64,000 bases of DNA from Pseudomonas flavescens. GTDB lineage: Bacteria; Pseudomonadota; Gammaproteobacteria; Pseudomonadales; Pseudomonadaceae. Under the pieces are notes generated by a model that worked only from the letters and a program-made list of their open reading frames with translations, did no database searches and was not told the origin of the DNA. The stretch is taken from positions 2,728,001 to 2,792,000 of the forward strand of contig NZ_JACBYV010000001.1 of the NCBI RefSeq assembly GCF_013408425.1, written 5' to 3'. Both the position numbers and the translations under genes were made by a program. Each line of letters opens with the position of its first letter. The stretch's first letter is position 1. Below, piece by piece: positions 16,558-25,273 of this stretch.

Positions 16558-17889
16558 TCAGGCCTGCGGCGATGGCGCAGGCCTGTCTTGCAGATCGTCG
16601 CCACCCTGTACATCGGGATCGGTAACGACAGGCTCCTGCATCTGCTCCTGCACCACCTGCTCATCGACGCGCGGATCCAGCGCAGCCACCAGCGGCGAAG
16701 CGGTCATGTTGACTGGCATGGCCACGTGCTGCAGTGGCGCATCATCGACCTGGTGAAGGTGGGTAACGATGTTCGAGCGCACCCGCCAGACCAGAAACAG
16801 CCCGCAGACACAGAAGAACGCGTAGAGCATGTTGGCGCCGAAAAAGCGCATCAGCACACCGACCAGTAGTGGGCCGATACAGGCACCGACGCCAAAGGTC
16901 ACCAGCAGCATGGCGGTCAGCGACACACGTCGATCGGTTTCCACGTGGTCATTGGCGAATGCAACGGCCAGCGGATAGAGACTGAACTGCAGCATGCTGA
17001 CGATGAAACCCACCGAAATCAGCAACAACAGGGGAGCTTCGGACAATATGGCCAGGGGGGCGGCGACCACCACCATGATCCCTGACATGCCGCGTATCAG
17101 CTTGACCCTGTCGAAACGATCGGACAGCCAGCCAAGCGGCGCCTGAACGATCAGGCCCGCCAGAATGCAGCAACCCATGAAGATACCGACCTGCTCGGTC
17201 GCCAGCCCCATATCGGCCGCGTAGAGCGGCGCCAGGCCATAGAAGGAGCCGATCATAAGGCCCGCCACACCGATGGTGGTCAGCGACAGCGGCACCCGTT
17301 TGAAGAAGAAACGCATCTCCAAAGGTGCCGGATGCAATGCCGCAGGGTGCAGGCGTCGGGTCAGCGCCACGGGAACCAGACACAGGGCGAACGCCAGCGC
17401 CACCAGCATCAGCAGCTCCAGCCCCAGGGTCGGATGCACCACCAGGACCAGTTGGCCAAGCACCAGTCCAAGATAGGACGCTGCCATGTAACCGGCGAAC
17501 ACCAGCCCACGCTGCTTGGTGTCGGCCTGCTCGTTGAGCCAGCTTTCGATGACCATGTACTGACACATCATCCCCAGCCCGACGAGCACACGCAGCACCA
17601 GCCAGGCCGGCAGCCAGTCGAGCAGGCCATGCCCCAGCACCGCGGCAGTGACCACACCAGCACAAGCGACGTAGGCGCGAATATGCCCGACCCGGGCGAT
17701 CAGCCGGTGGCCGATCTTGCCACCGAGTACCAGCCCGAAATAGTTGGCCGCCATCAGTGCACCGGCCCACACGCCCTCCCCGGACTCGGCCAGCCGAAGC
17801 GCCAGATAGGTACTCAGCAGGCCCGAGCCGAGCAGCATCAGGACAGTGGCGATGTACAGCGAACTGAAAGACTTCCAGATCAAACGCAT
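16558..17889 (-). CDS. MFS transporter, substrate unknown
   Basis: This is a 12-helix major facilitator of 443 residues. Hydrophobic segments run from the N terminus (SLYIATVLMLLGSGLLSTYLALRL) to about residue 385. A GKIGHRLIARVGHIR loop between helices 2 and 3 and a GWLSDRFDRVKLIRG loop between helices 8 and 9 are typical MFS cytoplasmic motifs. A hydrophilic tail of about 60 residues rich in Asp, Gln and Val follows the last helix. The ATG at 17889 is preferred; the frame extends 15 codons further to a TTG at 17934 without family similarity. It is convergent with flgZ. The family resembles YcaD-type proteins. Confidence 0.85.
   Translation of the reverse strand: MRLIWKSFSSLYIATVLMLLGSGLLSTYLALRLAESGEGVWAGALMAANYFGLVLGGKIGHRLIARVGHIRAYVACAGVVTAAVLGHGLLDWLPAWLVLRVLVGLGMMCQYMVIESWLNEQADTKQRGLVFAGYMAASYLGLVLGQLVLVVHPTLGLELLMLVALAFALCLVPVALTRRLHPAALHPAPLEMRFFFKRVPLSLTTIGVAGLMIGSFYGLAPLYAADMGLATEQVGIFMGCCILAGLIVQAPLGWLSDRFDRVKLIRGMSGIMVVVAAPLAILSEAPLLLLISVGFIVSMLQFSLYPLAVAFANDHVETDRRVSLTAMLLVTFGVGACIGPLLVGVLMRFFGANMLYAFFCVCGLFLVWRVRSNIVTHLHQVDDAPLQHVAMPVNMTASPLVAALDPRVDEQVVQEQMQEPVVTDPDVQGGDDLQDRPAPSPQA
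16559..16585 (+). terminator. Hairpin after flgZ, overlapping the end of the MFS gene
   Basis: A 10-bp stem CAGGCCTGCG/CGCAGGCCTG starts a few bases after the flgZ stop. It lies inside the last codons of the convergent MFS gene, so one sequence serves both. The T run after it is weak. Confidence 0.4.
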
Positions 17890-18084
17890 TGGACTGCAAC
17901 GACTCCTTGTAACCAGCTCCCGCAGGAGACTCAACCTCGATCAACGACACCCGATGGACAAGCAGCCATCCAGGCCGGAGCCGACGGTCGCAGTGCCATA
18001 TGGATAATGCGTGACCCGCAACAGTTCATTATTCCGCCGCCTGAATCGCAGCCCCTGCAGGTACCGCCCGACCAGCATTGCCAC

Positions 18085-18744
18085 TCAAACGGCAGCATTG
18101 CCTTCAAGCACCGCCAGCCGGGCTTCGAGCTCGGCAATACGCGCCTCGAGTGCCTCCAGGCGATCCGCGGAAGATCCCGTGACCGATCGCTCCCCCTGCG
18201 CCGCACGCTCGTGCAACTGCGCCTGCAGCTCAGCCGGATCCCCCAGCAGATGGGCATAGCGATCCTCGCGCTGCCCCGGCTGCCGCCCCACCAGGCTGAC
18301 CAGGTCTCGCCCGATCAGACGCTCCAAGTGGTGCTGCACCTGATCGGCATCGTCGAAATCATGCAGGCGGTTGCTGCGAGTGAGCAGCTCGCTGACCGTC
18401 TGCGGCCCACGCAACAGCAGCAAGCCTATCAGGGTCACTTGTGGCGCCACCAACTCCAGCGCCTTGTCGACCCGCTGCTCCCAGCGATCGGCGCGACTGC
18501 CCATGACCAACCGCGCAAAACCGCGCTCTTCCAGGCTTCGCGAGGCCTGACCGACAGCGCCAGGGGTGAGGTTCATCAACGGGTCGCGGCTGGTCTTCTG
18601 GTTGCAGGCCAGCACCAGCGCATTCAGGGTCAGGGGGTAGGCTTCAGGGGTCGTGGCCTGCTTCTCGATCAGACAACCCAATACCCGGGCCTCGGCGCTG
18701 GTCAGCGGCTCTGGGCGGGGCACATCGTTAGGCTCATCGGACAT
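18085..18744 (-). CDS. YceH-family protein (DUF480/UPF0502)
   Basis: The 219-residue product matches the YceH family: [42 protein letters not shown] is the family hallmark stretch, followed by two winged-helix-like segments. The last 40 residues form a likely coiled coil ([20 protein letters not shown]). Function is unknown; winged helices suggest DNA binding. The ATG at 18744 gives the usual N terminus. A frame extension of 20 codons upstream has no family match. Confidence 0.9.
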   Translation of the reverse strand: MSDEPNDVPRPEPLTSAEARVLGCLIEKQATTPEAYPLTLNALVLACNQKTSRDPLMNLTPGAVGQASRSLEERGFARLVMGSRADRWEQRVDKALELVAPQVTLIGLLLLRGPQTVSELLTRSNRLHDFDDADQVQHHLERLIGRDLVSLVGRQPGQREDRYAHLLGDPAELQAQLHERAAQGERSVTGSSADRLEALEARIAELEARLAVLEGNAAV

Positions 18745-18898
18745 GTCGCATACCTGGCTGAGGGAAAGACCCCTAGCGTAGCCTGCAAGGCGGCAAGATG
18801 ACACGCTTGCGAAAGAATTTAGCAGCGTGCAAATCGCTGATTTTCCTGAGCAAAAATGGCCCAGGAAAAATCAGGATCAGAAATGAGAAGTATTTCTA

Positions 18899-18926
18899 TT
18901 GACTAATGATCGAGAATCATTATTAT
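18899..18926 (+). promoter_or_regulatory. Fur-controlled promoter of the PrrF-like sRNA
   Basis: TTGACT and TATTAT hexamers are 16 bases apart. Between them lies AATGAT-N5-ATCATT (18905-18921), an inverted repeat close to the Fur-box core. Fur bound there would cover both promoter elements and silence the RNA when iron is plentiful. Confidence 0.75.
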
Positions 18927-18932
18927 CTACTT

Positions 18933-19047
18933 CGTCAGCTGCGAAGCTGGCTTGATAATCTGAATGCATCCAGTCGGAAGCTCCAGTTTATCTCCTCATC
19001 AGGCTAATCACGGTTATTGACCCGGCTTTTTGCCGGGTCTTTTTTTT
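18933..19047 (+). ncRNA. prrF: PrrF-type iron-responsive small RNA
   Basis: The predicted RNA is about 115 bases, the same as known PrrF RNAs. It begins with a hairpin (CTTCG...CGAAG, 18930-18946). It carries the CTCATCAGGCTAATCACGG core (about 18994-19013), which resembles the conserved PrrF antisense region as I remember it. It ends with a GACCCGGC/GCCGGGTC stem and eight T residues (19019-19047). PrrF RNAs, with Hfq, repress mRNAs of iron-using proteins when iron is short. The Fur-box promoter supports the call. There is only one copy here, whereas P. aeruginosa has a tandem pair. Confidence 0.8.
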
Positions 19048-19120
19048 GATTTTTATCAGGCTAACGCAAACTGGTATGGCTGAACCGCGATGGCACATCT
19101 CCATCCTCGGCGCCGGATCA

Positions 19121-19195
19121 TGGCGTCCCCTGCTGGAATCGAACCAGCATCTAGCCCTTAGGAGGGGCTTATTCTATCCGTTGAACTAAGGAGAC
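19121..19195 (-). tRNA. tRNA-Arg (anticodon CCU)
   Basis: A complete cloverleaf on the minus strand: acceptor GTCTCCT/AGGGGAC, anticodon stem AGCCC/GGGCT with loop CTCCTAA, T arm with GGTTCGATTCC, and an encoded CCA end. It decodes AGG. Confidence 0.93.
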
Positions 19196-19283
19196 CCGTT
19201 AGACCCACCGCCCATTACAGCAGCCGGCCGGCATGTTAACCATCACGACGAGATTTGTCATGCCGTTGACATGCCATCGCTCA

Positions 19284-22200
19284 TCAGGCCGCCGGTTCGA
19301 ACAGCCTCACCACCGCAATCTCACCCGCCTTCATGCGTATCTGCAACTGCCGCTCCAGCTCACGCACGCTTAGCACCGCCTTCTCCTTGACATGCCCGTA
19401 GCCGCGAATCTGCTCTGGAAGCTCGGCGATCATCAGCGCCGTCGGGTAATTGGTGGAGCTCAGCGCCTCCAGCAGCTTGCCCACGCTGCGCTCGTAATCG
19501 TCGATCAGGCTGCGCTCCAGCTGGCGCTCCTCGCTGCGTGCGAAAGGGTCCAGCCAGGTACCGCGCACAAAGCGCAGTGTCGACAGCACCTTGAATGCCC
19601 TCAGCATCCATGGCCCGAAGCTGCGCTTGCGAGGCTCGCCCGTCACCTTGTCGGTCTGGCTCAGCCAGGAAGGCGCCAGATGAAACTGCAGGCGGAAATC
19701 ACCCTCGAACTGCGCCCGCAATGCCTCGCTGAAAGCGCTGTCGCTATACAGGCGTGCGACTTCATATTCGTCCTTGTAGGCCAGAAGCTTGAAGTAGTAA
19801 CGCGCCACGGCCCGACTCAGGCGCCGCTGAGGATCGCTGTCACGCTCGCCAACGCGCATCACCAACTGCCGGTAGCGCTCGGCGTAGGCCGCATTCTGAT
19901 AAGCGGTCAGACGCGTGACCCGATCCTCGATGATGGCCTCCAGCGTTTCGCAACGCGGGGCCTCTGCAATCGCTGGCCGCACCAGGCGCTCGACGGCTGC
20001 GGCGTCATGCGCCGCGCGCCGTCCCCAGAGAAATGCCTGCTGATTGAATGCGACCGCCACGTTGTTGAGTTCGATGGCCTTGTCGATGGCCTCGGCGCTG
20101 ATTGGCACCAGGCCCTTCTGGTAGGCATAACCGAGCATGAACAGGTTGGTGGCGATGCTATCGCCCAACAGCCGAGTCGCCAGATGAGTGGCATCGACGA
20201 ACCAGGTCTTGCTCGCGCCAACGGCATCGCTCAGCGCCTGGCGCATGGCCTGCCCCGGAACCTGAGCATCGGGGTTGCGGGTGAATTCGGCCGTGGCCGC
20301 CTCGTGGCTGTTGATGACCGCGTGGGACACCTGCTCGTTGAGCTTGGCGAGGGCATCCTCACCCGCCGCCACGACCAGGTCGCAGCCGATCAGCAGATCC
20401 GCCTCACCGGCGGCGATACGCACCGCACAGATATCATCCTGATGGGCGGCGATGCGCACATGGGTATTCACCGGGCCGAACTTCTGCGCCAGGCCCGCCT
20501 GATCGAGCACGGTACAGCCCTTGCCTTCCAGGTGCGCCGCCATGCCCAGCAATGCCCCAACGGTGGTCACTCCGCTGCCGCCGACACCGGGCAGCAGAAT
20601 GCTCCAGGGCCGCTGCAACGACGGCAGGCGCGGTTCCGGTAGCGCCACGAACAACGCCCCCGCGCCGACCGCCTGCGGCTGGCGCAACTGCCCGCCGTGC
20701 ACGGTCACGAAACTGGGGCAGAAGCCGTCCAGGCAACTGAAATCCTTGTTGCAGGCGTTCTGGTCGATCTCCCGCTTGCGCCCCAGTTCCGTCTCCAGCG
20801 GCAGCACCGACAGGCAATTGGATTTCACGCTGCAGTCGCCACAGCCCTCGCATACGGCGGAGTTGATGAAAGCCCGCCGTGCCGGATCGACCAGTTTGCC
20901 GCGCTTGCGCCGGCGGCGCTTCTCGGTCGCACAGGTCTGATCGTAGATGATCACCGAAACCCCCTTGCACTCGCGCATTTCACGCTGCACGGCATCCAGC
21001 TCGCGACGGTGATGAAAGGTGGTGATCGACGCGAAGGTCGAGCGACTCGGGTACTTGTCCGGCTCGTCGCTGACCACCGCGATGCGCTTCACACCCTCGG
21101 CGAATACCTGCTGGCTCAGTTGATCGACGCGCAACTCGCCGTCCACCGGCTGACCACCCGTCATGGCCACCGCATCGTTGTAGAGAATCTTGTAGGTGAT
21201 GTTGACGCCTGCCGCGACGGCAGCGCGCACGGCCAGATGCCCTGAGTGGAAATAGGTGCCGTCACCCAGGTTCTGGAACACGTGTGGCGTATCGGTGAAC
21301 GGCGCCTGACCGATCCAGGTCACCCCTTCTCCGCCCATCTGCGTGAAGGTCTCGGTGCTGCGATTCATCCACTGGGTCATGTAATGGCAGCCGATGCCGC
21401 CCATGGCTCGGCTGCCTTCCGGCACCTTGGTAGAGCTGTTGTGCGGGCAACCCGAACAGAAATGCGGGGTACGTACGGTGCTGTAGCTGCGCGCCGCCAG
21501 GGCCTTTTCCTTGGCATCGAGAAAGCCGAGTCGCGCTTCGATGACATCACTGGTGTAGATGGGAGACAGCCGCCGGGCGATGACCCGAGCGATCATCGCT
21601 GGCGTCAGCTCACCCAGGTTGGGCAACAGCGACTGGCCCTGTTCGTCGAACTCGCCCACCACCCTCGGCCGTTTGCCGACGGGCCAGTTATAGAGCTGAC
21701 CGGTCAATTGATCCTCGATGATGCTGCGTTTTTCCTCGACCACCAGAATCTCATCAAGCCCATCGGCGAAGTCGTGCACGGACACCGGCTCCAGCGGCCA
21801 GCTCATGCCGACCTTGAGCACGCGCAAGCCAATATGCGAACAGAGCGCGTCATCCAGCCCCAGATCCTCCAGCGCCTGGCGTACGTCCAGATAGGATTTG
21901 CCCGTGGTGATGATCCCCAGCCGCGGGTTGGGTGAGTCGAGCATGACCCTGTTCAGGCCGTTGGCGCGGGCGAAAGCGCGGGCCGCGTAGATCTTGTAGA
22001 CGTTGAGACGTTTTTCCTGGGCCAGTGGCGGGTCCGGCCAGCGAATGTGCACGCCCTCTTCCGGCAGCTCGAAATCATCGGGCAGGCTGACCTTGACCCG
22101 CTGCGGGTCGACATCCACCACGGCAGACGAGTCGACGTTCTCGGCGATGGTTTTCAGTGCGACCCAACAGCCGCTGTAGCGCGAAAGCTCCCAGCCGATG

Positions 22201-22751
22201 ATGCCGTAATCGAGGATTTCCTGAACGTTGGCGGGGTTGAGCACCGGAATCGAAGCGGCAATGAAGGCATGCTCGCTCTGGTGTGCGATGGTCGACGACT
22301 TGCAGCCGTGGTCGTCACCCGCCAACAGCAACACACCGCCATGGGGCGAGACACCCGCCGAGTTGCCGTGCTTGAACACATCGCCACTGCGGTCGACACC
22401 CGGGCCCTTGCCATACCACATGGCGAATACCCCATCGTAGCGGGCGCCAGGAAACAGGTTGGTCTGCTGGCTACCCCAGACCGCGGTAGCACCGAGCTCT
22501 TCGTTGACGCCGGGCTGAAAGTGGATGGCGTTCTGCTGCAGAAACTCGCGAGCCTCCCAGAGGCTCTTGTCCAACCCACCCAGCGGCGATCCGCGATAAC
22601 CGGAAATGAAGCAGGCCGTATTCAGGCCCGCAGCGCAATCACGCTGTTTCTGCAACATGGGCAGGCGAGTCAGTGCCTGGGTGCCGGTGAGGTACAGATG
22701 ACCCGTGGCGAGACGGTACTTGTCGTCCAGGCGGATTTCGGCCAAAGACAT
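19284..22751 (-). CDS. Indolepyruvate ferredoxin oxidoreductase, IorA-IorB fused form
   Basis: The enzyme decarboxylates arylpyruvates (from aromatic amino acid transamination) to acyl-CoA with ferredoxin as electron acceptor. At 1155 residues it is the single-chain proteobacterial type. The N-terminal part has a pyrimidine-binding region (GYRGSPLGGLDKSLW) and the middle has a thiamine-diphosphate region (GGIGCHYMTQWM through GDGTYFHSGHLA). A 4Fe-4S motif (CEGCGDCSVKSNC at about 640) and a gamma-type domain (LLPGVGGSGVTTVGALLG at about 725) follow. It is divergent from an Lrp-type regulator that probably controls it. GGAG lies nine bases before the ATG. Confidence 0.93.
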   Translation of the reverse strand: MSLAEIRLDDKYRLATGHLYLTGTQALTRLPMLQKQRDCAAGLNTACFISGYRGSPLGGLDKSLWEAREFLQQNAIHFQPGVNEELGATAVWGSQQTNLFPGARYDGVFAMWYGKGPGVDRSGDVFKHGNSAGVSPHGGVLLLAGDDHGCKSSTIAHQSEHAFIAASIPVLNPANVQEILDYGIIGWELSRYSGCWVALKTIAENVDSSAVVDVDPQRVKVSLPDDFELPEEGVHIRWPDPPLAQEKRLNVYKIYAARAFARANGLNRVMLDSPNPRLGIITTGKSYLDVRQALEDLGLDDALCSHIGLRVLKVGMSWPLEPVSVHDFADGLDEILVVEEKRSIIEDQLTGQLYNWPVGKRPRVVGEFDEQGQSLLPNLGELTPAMIARVIARRLSPIYTSDVIEARLGFLDAKEKALAARSYSTVRTPHFCSGCPHNSSTKVPEGSRAMGGIGCHYMTQWMNRSTETFTQMGGEGVTWIGQAPFTDTPHVFQNLGDGTYFHSGHLAVRAAVAAGVNITYKILYNDAVAMTGGQPVDGELRVDQLSQQVFAEGVKRIAVVSDEPDKYPSRSTFASITTFHHRRELDAVQREMRECKGVSVIIYDQTCATEKRRRRKRGKLVDPARRAFINSAVCEGCGDCSVKSNCLSVLPLETELGRKREIDQNACNKDFSCLDGFCPSFVTVHGGQLRQPQAVGAGALFVALPEPRLPSLQRPWSILLPGVGGSGVTTVGALLGMAAHLEGKGCTVLDQAGLAQKFGPVNTHVRIAAHQDDICAVRIAAGEADLLIGCDLVVAAGEDALAKLNEQVSHAVINSHEAATAEFTRNPDAQVPGQAMRQALSDAVGASKTWFVDATHLATRLLGDSIATNLFMLGYAYQKGLVPISAEAIDKAIELNNVAVAFNQQAFLWGRRAAHDAAAVERLVRPAIAEAPRCETLEAIIEDRVTRLTAYQNAAYAERYRQLVMRVGERDSDPQRRLSRAVARYYFKLLAYKDEYEVARLYSDSAFSEALRAQFEGDFRLQFHLAPSWLSQTDKVTGEPRKRSFGPWMLRAFKVLSTLRFVRGTWLDPFARSEERQLERSLIDDYERSVGKLLEALSSTNYPTALMIAELPEQIRGYGHVKEKAVLSVRELERQLQIRMKAGEIAVVRLFEPAA

Positions 22752-22953
22752 AGGGCGGCGCTCCTGTTGTTTTTATGGCGACCTTTTCAAGTGGCAACGG
22801 TAGGTACCACCTGTCCACATCCATCAGGATCACTGTATGGATGGCTACCTTAAGCATAGACCGGAGCGCAGCGATTTTTTCTTTCTCATTTGCGCCGCCA
22901 ATGCCAATACTGAGCATGAACGTTCCAATAAAAACGACTAACCGGAAACGAAC

Positions 22954-23421
22954 ATGCACGAGCCATTGAGCGCCATCGACCGCCGCATCCTGCGCCTGAT
23001 GCAACGCAATGCCGACCTGAGCGCCGCCGAGATAGCCAAGAAAGTGGAGCTGTCCCAGTCCCCCTGCTGGCGACGCATCAACCGCCTGCAGGAGGAAGGC
23101 TTCATCGAACGCAAGGTCGCACTGCTCAGCCATAAACGGCTAGGTTTCAACATCACCGTTTTCGTCAGCATCAAATTGTCGGCACACGGACGCAGCAATC
23201 TCGACGAATTCGAGCAGGCGATAACCGGCTATCCGCAGGTTCTGGAGTGCTACACCATGGCGGGCAGCTCTGACTATCTGCTCAAAGTGGTGGCACGGGA
23301 TATCGCCAGCTATGAGCGCTTTTTGCGCGACCAACTCCTGCAGCGACCACACGTACAGGAGGCGCATTCAGGCATTGCGATGAGCGAAGTGAAGCGCACG
23401 ACGGAGCTGCCCCTGGACTGA
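22954..23421 (+). CDS. Lrp/AsnC-family transcriptional regulator
   Basis: The 155-residue product has an N-terminal winged helix-turn-helix (LSAIDRRILRLMQRNADLSAAEIA, then SQSPCWRRINRL) and a C-terminal RAM/AsnC ligand domain (VLECYTMAGSSDYLLKVVARD). It lies 202 bp from, and divergent to, the indolepyruvate oxidoreductase gene. A role in sensing an aromatic amino acid or its keto acid and controlling that gene is inferred from position only. Confidence 0.92.
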   Translation: MHEPLSAIDRRILRLMQRNADLSAAEIAKKVELSQSPCWRRINRLQEEGFIERKVALLSHKRLGFNITVFVSIKLSAHGRSNLDEFEQAITGYPQVLECYTMAGSSDYLLKVVARDIASYERFLRDQLLQRPHVQEAHSGIAMSEVKRTTELPLD

Positions 23422-23504
23422 CGCCTGGCGACGTTCATGCATTTTGCAATGCGGCAGTCGAGCGACCTTGCAACATGCACGGCAACAAGCCGTAAATAGT
23501 TATT

Positions 23505-23517
23505 TAAGTGATTGATT
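23505..23517 (-). promoter_or_regulatory. IHF site upstream of a sigma-54 promoter
   Basis: On the minus strand AATCAATCACTTA fits WATCAA-N4-TTR exactly, inside an AT-rich tract. It lies 28 bp upstream of the -24 box. DNA bending there is the usual arrangement for bringing a distant activator to sigma-54 polymerase. An inverted repeat GCATT-N4-AATGC at 23439-23452 may be the activator site. Confidence 0.55.
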
Positions 23518-23544
23518 TATAAGTATTTTTTTATTTAAAAAGAT

Positions 23545-23559
23545 TGGCACGGGAACTGC
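23545..23559 (+). promoter_or_regulatory. Sigma-54 promoter for a cluster of small unknown proteins
   Basis: TGGCACG-N4-CTGC has the correct GG-N10-GC spacing and one mismatch (C for T) in the -12 box. The predicted start is near 23571, 28 bp before the first small gene. Confidence 0.7.
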
Positions 23560-23598
23560 TCTTTTACTCGCATAGAATCCGAATGCGAGAACCCCACC

Positions 23599-23835
23599 AT
23601 GAACAGCTTCATCGCCCTGGCCACCGCCATCGCTCTGACCCTGCTAGCAGGCGCCGCATTCGCCAACTTTCAAAATAATCAGCAGCAGGCCACGGCTATG
23701 CAGCTGGTCCAGCAAATGCGCGCCACACCCGTACAGTTTCAGCACGCGACCAAGGTGGAGCCTGGCCAGTTCGAGGCCAAGCCCCTGACCAACAGCGAGT
23801 GGCAACCCCGCCCGCAACAGCGTTTCACCTTCTGA
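23599..23835 (+). CDS. Small exported protein, unknown function
   Basis: The product is 78 residues with a clear Sec signal peptide (MNSFIALATAIALTLLAGAAFA). The mature part is about 56 residues, rich in Gln, Pro and Phe, with no Cys. I do not recognise the family. It is the first of three closely spaced small genes and has a sigma-54 promoter with an IHF site upstream. Its stop is 10 bp before the next ATG. GAGAACCCC before the ATG is a weak SD. Confidence 0.7.
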   Translation: MNSFIALATAIALTLLAGAAFANFQNNQQQATAMQLVQQMRATPVQFQHATKVEPGQFEAKPLTNSEWQPRPQQRFTF

Positions 23836-23845
23836 GTGCCGGGCC

Positions 23846-23992
23846 ATGTGGAGCGTATTTTTCCCAGGTTTCGTATTGCTGCTGGCCACTATCGCCTGTG
23901 TGGCAATCTGGCTGATCGACGGACTTTCCGATCGCATTCCGCCGCAGATCTCCAGAGATGACCAGAATGGCCCCCATGACCCATTTTTCTGA
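23846..23992 (+). CDS. Small single-pass membrane protein, unknown function
   Basis: A 48-codon gene with one hydrophobic helix near the N terminus (FVLLLATIACVAIWLI) and a short hydrophilic tail ending in DPFF. The only SD-like sequence is GGG just before the ATG, so translation may depend on the upstream gene 10 bp away. It is followed by the third small gene. No family recognised. Confidence 0.55.
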   Translation: MWSVFFPGFVLLLATIACVAIWLIDGLSDRIPPQISRDDQNGPHDPFF

Positions 23993-24019
23993 ATGCCAAC
24001 CGCAGAACGCGAGGAGAGC

Positions 24020-24208
24020 ATGATGTCCAAACCAGCCCTGTTGTTTCTGCTGATGGCAGTGGTATCGGCAAGCCTGCTGTGGATGGCCCCTGGCCAAGCC
24101 GAATGGCTGACTGCAGCCGCACGGATCGCGCTACCGATCAGTGTGGTATCACTGACGGTCGCCTTGCTGATCGGCAAACGGGTCAAGTTCGATCCGATCC
24201 TTCGCTAG
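24020..24208 (+). CDS. Small membrane protein with two hydrophobic segments, unknown function
   Basis: The 62-residue product has two hydrophobic stretches (PALLFLLMAVVSASLLWM and ALPISVVSLTVALLI) and a basic C terminus (GKRVKF). GAGGAG is five bases before the ATG at 24020, a good ribosome site, so the nine-codon longer frame from 23993 is not used. It lies 27 bp after the previous small gene and is probably in the same sigma-54-driven operon. It is convergent with phnN. Confidence 0.65.
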   Translation: MMSKPALLFLLMAVVSASLLWMAPGQAEWLTAAARIALPISVVSLTVALLIGKRVKFDPILR

Positions 24209-24244
24209 CCGCCAACCCTCCACCGCGAAGCCGTTGGATGCGCG

Positions 24245-24802
24245 CTAATCGCGCAATTGGATTGGCGTATCGATCAGTTGCACCAACCTGGCAACCGTCT
24301 GCTCTATGGGGCCCGAGTTATCCAGAACAATCGCGCCATGCCCACCACCAGCGAACCTGGCATTGCGCGCCAACCTGGCTTCGATCTCATCCAGCGTTTC
24401 TCGACCACGACGCAGCAGCCTCGAGCGCAGTACGTCGGGGTCAACCTCCAACAGGATGGCCAACAGTTGCGGATAACGCTGCCGAGCCTCCTCCCAATAC
24501 CCACGAGAACCGTTGACCAGTACCTGATGGCCGGCGGACAGCCAGACGTCGATTTCCTTTGGGATGCCATACCACAATCCATTGGCTCGCCAGCTCATGG
24601 CAAAGTCACCGGACTGCAGACGTGCCGTGAACGCTTCGGGTGAAACGGCGATAGCATCCTCCCCGACAGCCTCGGCGGAGCGCGTGATCACCCGCCTGAC
24701 CACTTTGCAGCCTCGAGCGTCGAGCACTCCCCGCGCGGCGTCGAGCACACTGTCCTTGCCCGCCCCCGAAGGCCCCATGAGATAGATCAGCCTACCCGCC
24801 AT
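24245..24802 (-). CDS. phnN: Ribose 1,5-bisphosphate phosphokinase PhnN
   Basis: PhnN phosphorylates ribose 1,5-bisphosphate to PRPP, normally as the last step of phosphonate breakdown by C-P lyase. The 185-residue protein has a P-loop (GPSGAGKDS) near the N terminus and guanylate-kinase-like blocks (RVITR, FAMSWRANGLWYG, LEVDPDVLRSRLLRRGRET). GGAGG lies before the ATG at 24802; a frame extension of seven codons has no SD. No other phn genes are in the window. In P. aeruginosa the C-P lyase operon lies beside amrZ, so this may be what is left of it. Confidence 0.9.
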   Translation of the reverse strand: MAGRLIYLMGPSGAGKDSVLDAARGVLDARGCKVVRRVITRSAEAVGEDAIAVSPEAFTARLQSGDFAMSWRANGLWYGIPKEIDVWLSAGHQVLVNGSRGYWEEARQRYPQLLAILLEVDPDVLRSRLLRRGRETLDEIEARLARNARFAGGGHGAIVLDNSGPIEQTVARLVQLIDTPIQLRD

Positions 24803-25034
24803 TCGCAACGACCTCCGTAGCATCTGTCACTGCAGACAATCTCCCATCATAGCGAAGTAGTTCACTGCATGAACCAGATGGGGCGCTATGATGCGCCCGG
24901 TCTTGCAAGCCGGCTGGTTTGCCGCGGACTCGTCGCCCGTCACATACATACACATATACGTTCCCCCGCAAAACCGCTGTTTCACTCTGGCCAAAGCCAT
25001 CATGGCGTATCCGTGATTTGACAATTGAGGCCCG

Positions 25035-25238
25035 CTAAATGGGACTTACAGCGCATTTGAAAATAATTTCGATAATTGGTGCTGGCAAAAAGCCTTTACC
25101 CAGGCCAGAATACGACACGTAATTGGCGTCAATTATTTGCTGACAAGAAGCACGATCACCAGACAAAATGCTGGCCGCGGTTGAACGGCTGCCGCTTGGG
25201 ATGGTCGAAGTAACGACAATCTCGTAGCTATATGCCAT
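25035..25238 (-). CDS. Possible small protein, weak evidence
   Basis: A 67-codon frame in a lower-GC stretch upstream of amrZ. It starts MAYSYEIVVTSTIPSG, has two Cys and no clear motif. AAGGA lies about 11 bases upstream of the ATG. It is divergent from amrZ, and its upstream sequence would overlap the amrZ promoter. It could equally be a chance frame. No function can be offered. Confidence 0.3.
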   Translation of the reverse strand: MAYSYEIVVTSTIPSGSRSTAASILSGDRASCQQIIDANYVSYSGLGKGFLPAPIIEIIFKCAVSPI

Positions 25239-25273
25239 TACGGCTTCGTTTCCTTGAACTAATTGGTTGATGT

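Noticed and set aside
25179..25207. AlgU-like promoter before amrZ (GAACGG-N16-TCGAA)
   Set aside because: Both boxes have mismatches at important positions; the match is no better than chance in such a region, although AlgU control of amrZ is known in P. aeruginosa.
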